Source of the DNA: Bacillota bacterium | GTDB lineage: Bacteria; Bacillota; Clostridia; Christensenellales; CAG-138 | NCBI GenBank assembly: GCA_023400985.1 | Contig: JAEXEN010000014.1 | Location: 1-18,398, forward strand | Direction of reading: 5' to 3' | Length of the DNA: 18,398 nt | Position numbers and translations under genes: made by a program | The notes under the pieces: generated by a model | Told to the model about the DNA's origin: nothing | The model's database searches: none | What the model saw: the letters and a program-made list of their open reading frames with translations, nothing else | In this document: positions 7,288 through 13,999 of the stretch, in pieces | How positions within the stretch are numbered: the stretch's first letter is position 1 | Layout of the letters: the number at the start of each line of letters is the position of its first letter

Positions 7288-7824
7288 ATGGAAAGCTTCA
7301 GCTACACCGCCTTCGACGTGGAAACGCCAAACCGCAATAACAACTCTCTTTGCTCCATCGGCCTCGTGCATATGGAGGGCGGTTTGATGACGTTTCAAAG
7401 GGAATACCTCGTCAACCCAGAGGCGGACTTTGATTATAGCAACGTCCTCATCCACGGCATCACGGAGGAAATGGTTTACGACGCGCCCACCTTCCCCGAG
7501 GTTTGGAAGGAGATCGCCCCTTTCTTCGACGGGCTTTTGATCGCACACAACGCCACGTTTGACCTTAGCGTCATAAAGTCCTCGCTTTACAGGCACGATC
7601 TTTTCATCCCCGAGATGTACTATGTTTGTACGGTGCTTCTCGCCCGCAGGCATATCCCGCGCGAGCGGTACGGGAGCCACAAGCTCAACGACCTTTCCCG
7701 CGGGCTTAATATCACACTCGACCACCACCATGCGCTTAGCGACGCGGACGCCTGCCGCAGGATATTCGAATATCTCGTAAGGAATTATGGGTTGGCGGAA
7801 CGGGATGTCAGGGTATATCGGTGA
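7288..7824 (+). CDS. DEDDh 3'-5' exonuclease (DNA polymerase III epsilon-like)
   Basis: This 178-residue protein is a stand-alone exonuclease domain. All three Exo motifs are visible: FDVET (Asp10, Glu12), IAHNATFDLSV (Asp92), and HHALSDADA (His147, Asp152). These residues bind two metal ions and remove nucleotides from 3' ends of DNA or RNA. The common BRCT or helicase partner domains of related proteins are absent, so it is a minimal member. It begins 3 nt after the stop of the GT2-GtrA gene, which means co-transcription and probably coupled translation, although the two functions have no obvious link. A role in repair or proofreading is inferred from the family. Confidence 0.92.
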   Translation: MESFSYTAFDVETPNRNNNSLCSIGLVHMEGGLMTFQREYLVNPEADFDYSNVLIHGITEEMVYDAPTFPEVWKEIAPFFDGLLIAHNATFDLSVIKSSLYRHDLFIPEMYYVCTVLLARRHIPRERYGSHKLNDLSRGLNITLDHHHALSDADACRRIFEYLVRNYGLAERDVRVYR

Positions 7825-7964
7825 AGATATCGGATAAGCACGGAAAGGCAGTGCGGTATGGGGTCGCCAAAGCGAAAGCATCCACGGCTGAAAGAATATG
7901 ATTGCAGTCAAAATGGCTATTGCTATGTTACCGTCAACACACAAAACGGTCTACCGGTTTTATC

Positions 7965-8000
7965 CAGTGTAGGGCGGAAGCAAGCCCCCGCCCTACACTG
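7965..8000. repeat. REP-like palindrome inside the RAYT remnant
   Basis: A perfect 13-bp inverted repeat (CAGTGTAGGGCGG at 7965-7977 with 7988-8000) and a 10-nt loop. The GTAGGGCGG...CCGCCCTAC style is typical of dispersed palindromes in clostridial genomes. It spans the deletion joint of the transposase remnant. Confidence 0.75.
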
Positions 8001-8008
8001 ACAGATAT

Positions 8009-8044
8009 CATATGCGCGTATAAATCGCTTACGACGCGCATATG
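8009..8044. repeat. Second palindrome in the RAYT remnant
   Basis: A perfect 11-bp inverted repeat (CATATGCGCGT at 8009-8019 with 8034-8044) and a 14-nt loop, only 8 bp after the REP-like palindrome. It overlaps codons that still read as RAYT C-terminal sequence, so it may be chance or an added element. Confidence 0.5.
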
Positions 8045-8256
8045 CAACACAAACGACAGTACGCCCGGTCGAAAGCTTTTTTAGACATCGTTTTACGAAA
8101 AGATCCTCCGTGATGAGCGGAGTTACCGCGAGGCATGGCAATATATTGACGAGAACCCTACAAAATGGCTGTTGGTCTAGCCGGGAGATATTCGTCTTAG
8201 GTCATCGCCGCATTGCTGCCTGTTCCTGTGAGCGGCTTTTTCCAATCCATCCTGAC

Positions 8257-8283
8257 AAAAAAACCGCGCAAAAACCTGCGCGG
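8257..8283 (-). terminator. Minus-strand rho-independent terminator
   Basis: CCGCGCA (8264-8270) pairs with TGCGCGG (8277-8283), with a 6-nt loop. Read on the minus strand the stem is followed by seven T (8263-8257). No T-run follows on the plus strand. No protein gene precedes it on the minus strand, which points to a short noncoding transcript. Confidence 0.7.
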
Positions 8284-8288
8284 CCTGC

Positions 8289-8354
8289 TTGACTTTAAAA
8301 CAGAAAAAATGGTATGCTTACCTTACTTGCACTTTATTGACAGGTGTATATTAT
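8289..8354 (+). promoter_or_regulatory. Candidate helD promoters
   Basis: Two overlapping plus-strand candidates exist: TTGACT (8289-8294), 18 nt, TATGCT (8313-8318); and TTGCAC (8327-8332), 16 nt, TATTAT (8349-8354). Either leaves a leader of roughly 65-100 nt before the ATG at 8425. Both face the consensus minus-strand promoter at 8366-8394. Confidence 0.45.
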
Positions 8355-8365
8355 TTTCTAATTTA

Positions 8366-8394
8366 ATTATAGCCGACAAGCGGCGCGCTGTCAA
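8366..8394 (-). promoter_or_regulatory. Perfect consensus sigma-A promoter, minus strand
   Basis: On the minus strand TTGACA (8394-8389) and TATAAT (8371-8366) are exact consensus boxes with a 17-nt spacer. It points away from helD into the gap between helD and the transposase remnant, where no minus-strand protein gene exists. Confidence 0.82.
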
Positions 8395-8424
8395 TGGTTT
8401 TTTTTAGAAAGTTTGAGGTAAACG

Positions 8425-10644
8425 ATGGACGATTTCGAGCGCAAGCAGGAAGAGCAATGGCTTGAAGCGGTGGTCGCGGAGGCGAAGCGGCAGTACCGCG
8501 CGTACGGCGAAAGCGATGAAAAGCTCAAGCAGGATGCGCTGAAGACGCAAAAGGAGCTTTGGGAAGAGGTCGGCCCCATTGCCGCCTCCGGCGAGCTCGA
8601 GCAGCTCGTGGAATTCATGGAGTACATCGGCGCCATGAAGCAGCAAAAGCGCAGCCATGTGTTCTTAGCGAGCCAAAAGGATAAATTCTTTAAGATCGCA
8701 CAATCCCCCTACTTCGCCCGCATCGATTTCAGGGAGGAGGGCAGCGAGGAAAAGCCATACTACATCGGCACGTTCAACCTCATCGACGAGAAGTACTCCA
8801 TACTCGTATACGACTGGCGCGCACCCGTTTCCGGCATGTTTTACGATTACGACGTGGGCCCCGCCTCCTACCTTTGCCCCAAGGGCACGGTAAGCGGCGC
8901 GCTTACCCGCAAGCGCCAGTATAAGATAGCGGACGGCAAGCTCGTCTATATGTTCGACAGCAGCCTGAAGATCGACGACGAAATGCTCCGTCAAATTTTA
9001 GGCAGGAGCGCCGACAGCAAGATGAAGGCCATCGTCACCTCCATCCAGCGCGAGCAGAACCGCGCCATCCGAAACGAAGGCTTTCAAAACCTCATCGTGC
9101 AGGGGCCCGCGGGCAGCGGCAAGACCTCCGTCGCGCTCCACCGCGCGGCGTATCTTTTGTATAAGCACAGGGATACCGTCACGGAAAAGAACATTTTGAT
9201 ACTCTCCCCCAATGCCGTTTTCAACGATTATATCTCCGAGGTGCTGCCCGAGCTCGGCGAAGAAAATCTTTTGAGCGCCACCTTCGAGGTGTTTATGCTG
9301 GGCACGCTCCGCACAGATCTGAAAAAAGAGCGTTTTTGCGACATGATGGAATACCTGTACGCCGGAAAATCGCGCCCCTATTATGAAGCTCGGTCAAACA
9401 ACATGCGCTTTAAGTCGTCGGAGGAGTTCTTAGTGCACATCAAGGCCTACGCGGAATACGCGCAGGCGGAAGGCGTTCGATTTGCCGACTTGAAATTTAA
9501 GGATATGCTCGTTTTGAGCGCGGAGGAACAGAAACGGCTGTTTCAAGAGGATTATGCTTTTTTGCCGCTGCAGCGGCGGCTCATGAAGCTGAGCGCGCGC
9601 ATCGAATACCTTTTGAAACCCTTGGAAGCCGCGCGCAAAAAGGAAGTTTCCGAAGCGCTTAAAGAAAAGACCAACATACTCGACAGGCAGGAGCTGATCT
9701 TCAAAAGCACCGCCATTGTAAAAAGCGAGTTTAAGGAAGTACGCGAAAGTGCCGAGCGTCTCACGGCGTTCGACCTCCTTAAGCTGTACCGCGCGTTTTT
9801 CGACCGCCTCGCCGAAAATGCGGACGAAAGCCGCCGCGCCGATATGGAAGCTGTCCGCGCGTTCACATTTGAGGCGCTCGATGCAAAGAAGCTCTATTAT
9901 GAAGATCAGATCGCGCTGTTCTATCTTCAAAGCGCGTGGGGCGGCGTAACAAAGACCGCCGCTGTGCGTTTTTTGATCGTGGATGAGGCGCAGGATTATA
10001 CGCCGCTTCAATTGGAGATACTCCGCCTTTTGTTCGGCCACGCGAGCCTTACGCTGCTCGGCGACCCGAGCCAGACCATCCACCCGTACATGCGCGCGGG
10101 CGCTTATACGAATGAAAGGCTCGCGGATATTTTTCCCGAAAGCAGCACGCTCCGCCTTCAATTGAGCAAAAGTTACCGCTCCACGCTCGAGATCACGCGC
10201 TTCACAAGGCGCATCTTGGGCGAGCCGCTGCCCGAGGGAGCCATCGAGCGGCACGGTGAGGAACCCGTGACGCTCCGATTTACGGACGAAGCGGAGTTAA
10301 GAAAACACATTGTTTCGGATGTGCACGCGTTTGCTGACGCGGGCTTTTCCTCCATAGGCATTTTGACACGCACAAAAAGGGAGGCGGACGACGTTTACGC
10401 CGCGCTTCGCCGCAAGCTCCCCCTCAAAGCCGTCTTTTCAGGCGACGAGGAGTATGTGCGCGGCGCCGTTGTGATGCCCGTATACTTATCTAAAGGGCTC
10501 GAGTTCGATGCGGTGATTGTTTACAACGCGAGCAAGGAGAATTACACGCCGGACGAACGGCTTTACCTTTACACGGCATGCACGCGCGCGCTGCATGCGC
10601 TGAGGGTGTATTATGTGGGAGAAGCCTCGGAACTGCTCATATAG
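8425..10644 (+). CDS. helD: HelD, RNA polymerase recycling motor ATPase (UvrD/Rep-like SF1)
   Basis: This 739-residue protein has the length and order of Firmicute HelD. An N-terminal helical part (about 1-80) forms the coiled coil that enters the RNA polymerase secondary channel. Then come the family block FNLIDEKYSILVYDWRAPVS, DSSLKI and EQNRAIRNE, Walker A GPAGSGKT (227-234, Lys233), the HelD-specific insert (about 330-490), Walker B VDEAQD (Asp520-Glu521), LLGDPSQTIHPYMRAG (motif III), SKSYRST (motif IV), and SKGLEFD (689-695, motif V). HelD uses ATP to pry stalled polymerase off DNA and RNA; it is not a processive DNA helicase. GAGG lies 8 nt before the ATG. It is monocistronic. Its leader overlaps a minus-strand small-RNA candidate, which could link its expression to that RNA. 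Confidence 0.93.
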   Translation: MDDFERKQEEQWLEAVVAEAKRQYRAYGESDEKLKQDALKTQKELWEEVGPIAASGELEQLVEFMEYIGAMKQQKRSHVFLASQKDKFFKIAQSPYFARIDFREEGSEEKPYYIGTFNLIDEKYSILVYDWRAPVSGMFYDYDVGPASYLCPKGTVSGALTRKRQYKIADGKLVYMFDSSLKIDDEMLRQILGRSADSKMKAIVTSIQREQNRAIRNEGFQNLIVQGPAGSGKTSVALHRAAYLLYKHRDTVTEKNILILSPNAVFNDYISEVLPELGEENLLSATFEVFMLGTLRTDLKKERFCDMMEYLYAGKSRPYYEARSNNMRFKSSEEFLVHIKAYAEYAQAEGVRFADLKFKDMLVLSAEEQKRLFQEDYAFLPLQRRLMKLSARIEYLLKPLEAARKKEVSEALKEKTNILDRQELIFKSTAIVKSEFKEVRESAERLTAFDLLKLYRAFFDRLAENADESRRADMEAVRAFTFEALDAKKLYYEDQIALFYLQSAWGGVTKTAAVRFLIVDEAQDYTPLQLEILRLLFGHASLTLLGDPSQTIHPYMRAGAYTNERLADIFPESSTLRLQLSKSYRSTLEITRFTRRILGEPLPEGAIERHGEEPVTLRFTDEAELRKHIVSDVHAFADAGFSSIGILTRTKREADDVYAALRRKLPLKAVFSGDEEYVRGAVVMPVYLSKGLEFDAVIVYNASKENYTPDERLYLYTACTRALHALRVYYVGEASELLI

Positions 10645-10652
10645 ACAAACAC

Positions 10653-10673
10653 GGCAAGGGCAGAGCCCTTGCC
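10653..10673. repeat. Intergenic palindrome between helD and malQ
   Basis: GGCAAGGGC pairs with GCCCTTGCC around an AGA loop (9-bp perfect stem). It lies between two convergent genes, 8 bp after the helD stop. There is no T-run directly after it on either strand (a T-rich stretch begins about 14 nt later on the plus strand), so it is either a weak terminator or a REP-like element. Confidence 0.65.
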
Positions 10674-10703
10674 CCACAGTATGCATTTTTAATTTTCTTT
10701 TTA

Positions 10704-12188
10704 CTATTTCTTTGTCCGACCGTAGATATAACTCATGCGCCTTATCTTTTGCGCAAGCGCATCCGTGAGGGCGCCCTTTTTCATACGCCATTTCCAGTTG
10801 CCGCCAACGGTGCCGGGCGTGTTGGTACGGCTCTTTGCACCGAGGCCGAGCCAGTCCTGCATCTGCGCCACGAAAAGCGCCGCCACGCTCCCCATGCCGC
10901 CGCGAAGAAAGCCCGAGGAAAAGCCCTCCTCCGCGTTCAGGCCGAGATATTCCTTTGCAAATTCCACATCCTCCGGCGCGGCGTCGTTTTTCCACGCCAA
11001 AATGGGCGCGTTATCGTGTGTGCCCACATAGCACACGCAGTTTTTTGGGTAGGTATGCGGCAGGTAGTTGCCCGGCTCGCGCGAATCGAACGCAAACTCG
11101 AGCACCTTCATGCCCGGGAAGCCCGAAAGCTTCAAAAGCTCTTTTACGCTCTCGTCGAGATACCCGAGGTCCTCGACGATGATCTCCATGCCCTGTGCGG
11201 CTTCTAAAAGCGCTTGGATGAACGCCTGTCCCGGTCCTTTTACCCATTTGCCGTTTACTGCGGTAATCTCCTTCGCGTCCACGCTCCAATAGCCTGCAAA
11301 ACCGCGGAAATGGTCGATGCGGATCGCGTCGTAAAGCATATTCGCGCCGCGGATGCGCGCCTTCCACCACGCGTAATCGTCCGTTTTCATATCCTCCCAG
11401 CGGTAAAGCGGGTTGCCCCAAAGCTGGCCGGTCTTTGAAAACCGGTCGGGCGGCACGCCCGCGACAGCGATGGGCATAAGGCTTTCGTCAAGCAAAAAGT
11501 TCTCGGGGCTCGCCCATACGTCCGCTGAATCCATGGCGACGTAGATGGGCAGATCGCCGAGGATATTTACGCCCTTTTGATGCGCGTACACACGAAGCGA
11601 ATTATATTGCTCAAAAAATTTATACTGCTCATAGGCGATGATCTCTATGTCGCGCGAAAGGACCCCGCGGTAATGCTCCATCGCGGCTCTCTTGCGGAAG
11701 CGTATGTCGTCGTCCTCCCATTCCGTCCAGGAGCGCATTTGAAACCGGCGCTTGAGCGCCATAAAAAGCGCGTAATCGTTTAGCCAAGCCTCGTTTACCG
11801 CTTGAAAGCGCTGAAAGGCCGCAAAGTCCCTTTTGATGCCGCGCCCGGCGGCGAGCTCGAGAAGGCGGAAGCGCGTTTCGTAGACGGCCGCGTAATCCAC
11901 GGCCTCGGAATCCACACAGGCATACAAAAGGAACTCCGCCTCCGTCAAAAGCCGCTCCTCCATGAGGAGACCGGGATCGATAAAATAGGGGTTGCCCGCA
12001 TAGGCGGAGAAGGATTGATAGGGCGAGTCGCCGTAGCTGGTGGGCCCGAGCGGCAATAGCTGCCAGTAACGCTGGCCGGCAGCGTTCAAAAAGTCCACGA
12101 AGTCGTAGGCATCCTTGCCGAACGTTCCTATGCCGCCCTGGGAGGGCAGCGAAAACACGGGGAGAAGTATACCGCTTGAGCGTTCCAT
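10704..12188 (-). CDS. malQ: 4-alpha-glucanotransferase (amylomaltase, GH77)
   Basis: This 494-residue enzyme moves alpha-1,4-glucan segments between maltodextrins and releases glucose, in the cytoplasm. It has the N-terminal SGILLPVFSLPSQGGIGTFG block, DSPYQSFSAYAGNPYFIDP, the nucleophile Asp292 in RIDHFRG, the acid/base Glu339 in EDLG, and Asp392 in THDN. These match the known catalytic trio of Thermus amylomaltase (293/340/395) almost residue for residue. The length is typical of the short, bacterial-type enzymes. The start lies 10 bp after the permease stop and has only a poor ribosome binding site (AAGGGA about 16 nt upstream), so coupling to the permease is likely. As the last gene of the operon it identifies the probable cargo as malto-oligosaccharides. 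Confidence 0.97.
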   Translation of the reverse strand: MERSSGILLPVFSLPSQGGIGTFGKDAYDFVDFLNAAGQRYWQLLPLGPTSYGDSPYQSFSAYAGNPYFIDPGLLMEERLLTEAEFLLYACVDSEAVDYAAVYETRFRLLELAAGRGIKRDFAAFQRFQAVNEAWLNDYALFMALKRRFQMRSWTEWEDDDIRFRKRAAMEHYRGVLSRDIEIIAYEQYKFFEQYNSLRVYAHQKGVNILGDLPIYVAMDSADVWASPENFLLDESLMPIAVAGVPPDRFSKTGQLWGNPLYRWEDMKTDDYAWWKARIRGANMLYDAIRIDHFRGFAGYWSVDAKEITAVNGKWVKGPGQAFIQALLEAAQGMEIIVEDLGYLDESVKELLKLSGFPGMKVLEFAFDSREPGNYLPHTYPKNCVCYVGTHDNAPILAWKNDAAPEDVEFAKEYLGLNAEEGFSSGFLRGGMGSVAALFVAQMQDWLGLGAKSRTNTPGTVGGNWKWRMKKGALTDALAQKIRRMSYIYGRTKK

Positions 12189-12198
12189 TTCGTTATCG

Positions 12199-13038
12199 TT
12201 ATCCCTTTACGGCGCCCGCAATGACGCCTTTGATGATGTATTTCTGACACACCAGATACACGGCGATGACGGGCAGCACCGTAAGCATGATGCTCGCCAT
12301 GAGCGGCCCCATCTCGACGCTGCCGTAGCTGCCGCGGAAATATTGGATGAGCATGGGGATGGTCATATACTTTTTTATATCCAGCACGAGGTAGGGCAAA
12401 AGGTAATCGTTCCATATCCACATGGTTTCCAAAATCCCCACGGAAATGAGCGTGGGGCGAAGAATGGGTACCACGATGCTGAAAAACGTCTGCAAGGGGT
12501 TGCAGCCGTCGAGCATGGCGGCCTCTTCGATCTCGAGCGGGATGGATTTTACAAAGCCCGCGAACATAAATACCGCAAGCCCCGCGCCGAACCCCAAATA
12601 AATGACGCACAGGTTCCACGGCGTGTTGAGGCCCAAAGCATCCGCCGTCTGTGAGAGCGTGAACATGACCATCTGGAAGGGCACCACCATGGAAAACACG
12701 CACAGCAAATAAATGATGCGCGAAAACGGTCCCTTCACGCGGGTGATGAACCACGCGCACATGGAGCAGCACAAAAGTATGAGCGCCACCGAGGAGACCG
12801 TGATGAACAAGCTGTAGCCGAAGCTTTTTAAAAACCCCTGCGACTCTATGGCGCGAAGGTAATTGAGAAGCCCGTTGAACGTTTCCGCCGTGGGGAGGTC
12901 GAACGCCGACGAGGTGGTGATGGCGCGCTCCTGCTTGAGCGAATTAAGGAATATCATCGCGACCGGGTAGATCCACCCCAAGGAGAAGACGAGCAGTATA
13001 AGGCTCCAGATTTTGTTTACGCGTTTTTCCTTTGCCAT
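12199..13038 (-). CDS. ABC sugar transporter permease, MalG-type (CUT1)
   Basis: This 279-residue inner-membrane subunit has six hydrophobic segments and the EAA loop EEAAMLDGCNPLQTFF (from Glu172), which docks the ATPase. The C-terminus IIKGVIAGAVKG is the usual end of MalG-type subunits. The start codon overlaps the stop of the other permease (TAATG), with GGAGG upstream, so the two are translated together. The open frame continues far upstream in this frame, but that part overlaps the other permease and lacks family sequence. Substrate is inferred from malQ downstream. Confidence 0.93.
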   Translation of the reverse strand: MAKEKRVNKIWSLILLVFSLGWIYPVAMIFLNSLKQERAITTSSAFDLPTAETFNGLLNYLRAIESQGFLKSFGYSLFITVSSVALILLCCSMCAWFITRVKGPFSRIIYLLCVFSMVVPFQMVMFTLSQTADALGLNTPWNLCVIYLGFGAGLAVFMFAGFVKSIPLEIEEAAMLDGCNPLQTFFSIVVPILRPTLISVGILETMWIWNDYLLPYLVLDIKKYMTIPMLIQYFRGSYGSVEMGPLMASIMLTVLPVIAVYLVCQKYIIKGVIAGAVKG

Positions 13039-13892
13039 TACCTTTCCACCTCCTTGGAGCGCGTGAGCCTGAGTTGAATGAGCGCGATCACGACCACAAG
13101 CAAAAAGAATACCATCGCCTTGGCCTGCCCCATCCCCTTCCACTGCGCGCCGGCGCGGGCATAGAAGGTATTGTAGATGTTGAGCGCGAGCATCTCGGAG
13201 GCATGCGCGGGCTCGCCGCCCGTGAGCGAAAGGTTCTGGTCGAACAGCTTGAAGGAATTCGTGAGCGTGAGGAAGGTGCAGATGGTGACGGATGGCATGA
13301 CCATGGGTATTTTGATTTTCCAAAGCGTCTGCCACGGGTTCGCGCCGTCGATGCGCGCGGCCTCGATAAGGTCGCCGGGCACGTTTTGCAGCCCCGCGAT
13401 GTAAATGATCATCATGTAGCCGATCTGCTGCCAGCACATAAGTATCACAAGTCCCCAAAAGCCGTAGGTAGCGTTGAGCGAAAGAAGCGGCTTTTCGAGG
13501 AGGAGCAATACACCGTTCAAGAGTATCTGCCAGATGTAGCCGAGCACGATGCCGCCGATGAGGTTGGGCATGAAAAACACGGAACGGAAGAAGTTGGTGC
13601 CGCGTATGCCGCGCGTGAGAAGGAGCGCCACAGAAAACGCGCAAACGTTGATGAGCACCGTGGTGACCACTGTAAACGCCGCCGTAAAGCCGAATGCGTT
13701 CGTAAACGTCTTATCGATCGAGAATATCCTGATGTAGTTTTCAAGCCCCACCCATGTCGCGTCCTTCACGGTGGTGAATTGGGAGAAGGAAAGATAGACG
13801 CCCTCCGCAAAAGGGATGAGAAAGCCGATGATAAACGCGGCGAGCGTAGGCAACACGAATAACGGCCAGTACTTTTTGATCGATTTTACCAT
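13038..13892 (-). CDS. ABC sugar transporter permease, MalF/MsmF-type (CUT1)
   Basis: This 284-residue membrane subunit has six helices, PTLAAFIIGFLIPFAEGVYLS at the start of the core and the EAA loop EAARIDGANPWQTLWKIKIP (from Glu177). It lacks the large P2 loop of enterobacterial MalF, as usual in Gram-positive CUT1 systems. The start follows GGAGGGA. It pairs with the overlapping MalG-type gene and the upstream lipoprotein. No ATPase gene lies in the cluster, so a shared MsmX-like ATPase is expected elsewhere in the genome. Confidence 0.93.
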   Translation of the reverse strand: MVKSIKKYWPLFVLPTLAAFIIGFLIPFAEGVYLSFSQFTTVKDATWVGLENYIRIFSIDKTFTNAFGFTAAFTVVTTVLINVCAFSVALLLTRGIRGTNFFRSVFFMPNLIGGIVLGYIWQILLNGVLLLLEKPLLSLNATYGFWGLVILMCWQQIGYMMIIYIAGLQNVPGDLIEAARIDGANPWQTLWKIKIPMVMPSVTICTFLTLTNSFKLFDQNLSLTGGEPAHASEMLALNIYNTFYARAGAQWKGMGQAKAMVFFLLVVVIALIQLRLTRSKEVER

Positions 13893-13935
13893 GCGGCTCC
13901 CTCCGGTTTCTTAAATTTGATCGGATGATTTACGC

Positions 13936-13970
13936 GGAAAGGGGCGGGCGCACAACGCCCGCCCCTTTCC
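13936..13970. repeat. GC-rich palindrome between binding-protein and permease genes
   Basis: A perfect 15-bp stem (13936-13950 with 13956-13970, GGAAAGGGGCGGGCG) with a 5-nt CACAA loop. On the minus-strand mRNA no T-run follows, so it is not a clear terminator. In many sugar ABC operons such a hairpin after the binding-protein gene stabilises that part of the mRNA and lowers permease expression (as malE-malF in E. coli). Confidence 0.8.
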
Positions 13971-13999
13971 ATTGTATTGGTAAAGCAATTCTGCGTCAA
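13971..13999 (-). promoter_or_regulatory. Candidate internal promoter for the permease-malQ genes
   Basis: On the minus strand TTGACG (13999-13994), 17 nt, TACAAT (13976-13971) starts directly after the stop of the binding-protein gene. Each box is one base off consensus. The start site would fall in the palindrome, near 13964. It would allow permease expression apart from the main promoter. Confidence 0.5.

Larger units (their letters stand above)
7858..8180 (+). pseudogene. Decayed REP-associated tyrosine transposase (RAYT, Y1/IS200 type), internally deleted
   Basis: Two frames carry the two ends of a RAYT. From ATG 7858 to TGA 7999-8001 the frame reads MGSPKRKHPRLKEYD...GYCYVTVNTQN, the usual N-terminus. 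The next frame, from about 7986 to TAG 8178, reads TLTDIICAYKSLTTR, GRKLF-stop-TSFYEKI, YREAWQYIDENPTKW, the usual C-terminus with the YIxxNP motif that probably holds the catalytic Tyr. The middle with the HUH motif (normally close to 'MPNHIH') is absent, the joint changes frame, and TAG at 8082-8084 sits where a CAG Gln codon is expected. Product is therefore nonfunctional. RAYTs mobilise or maintain REP palindromes; a REP-like palindrome lies exactly at the joint. Recognition is from memory of the family, with strong motif agreement at both ends. Confidence 0.85.
8257..8359 (-). ncRNA. Candidate small RNA opposite the helD leader
   Basis: A perfect sigma-A promoter on the minus strand (8394-8366) would start RNA near 8359, and a minus-strand intrinsic terminator ends at 8257. 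The product would be about 100 nt. It contains no ATG-started frame and only trivial GTG frames, so it is more likely noncoding. A small GGTA/TACC hairpin followed by a T-run is visible midway (about 8311-8322). It would be antisense to the 5' untranslated region of helD if helD starts upstream of about 8350. No known RNA family is recognised. Confidence 0.5.

Noticed and set aside
8373..8402. Hairpin plus eight T in the helD leader as an attenuator
   Set aside because: GACA..GC/GC..TGTC is short and bulged, and the T-run starts 5 nt after it. The same bases are better explained as the -35 box and spacer of the consensus minus-strand promoter.
10653..10700. Strong terminator after helD
   Set aside because: The 9-bp stem is not followed directly by T; the T-rich stretch starts about 14 nt later, so it is listed as a palindrome instead.
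13039..13644. Upstream extension of the MalG-type permease frame
   Set aside because: The frame is open but overlaps the MalF-type gene, is Arg/His-rich and non-membrane, while ATG 13038 has a good ribosome binding site and family N-terminus.
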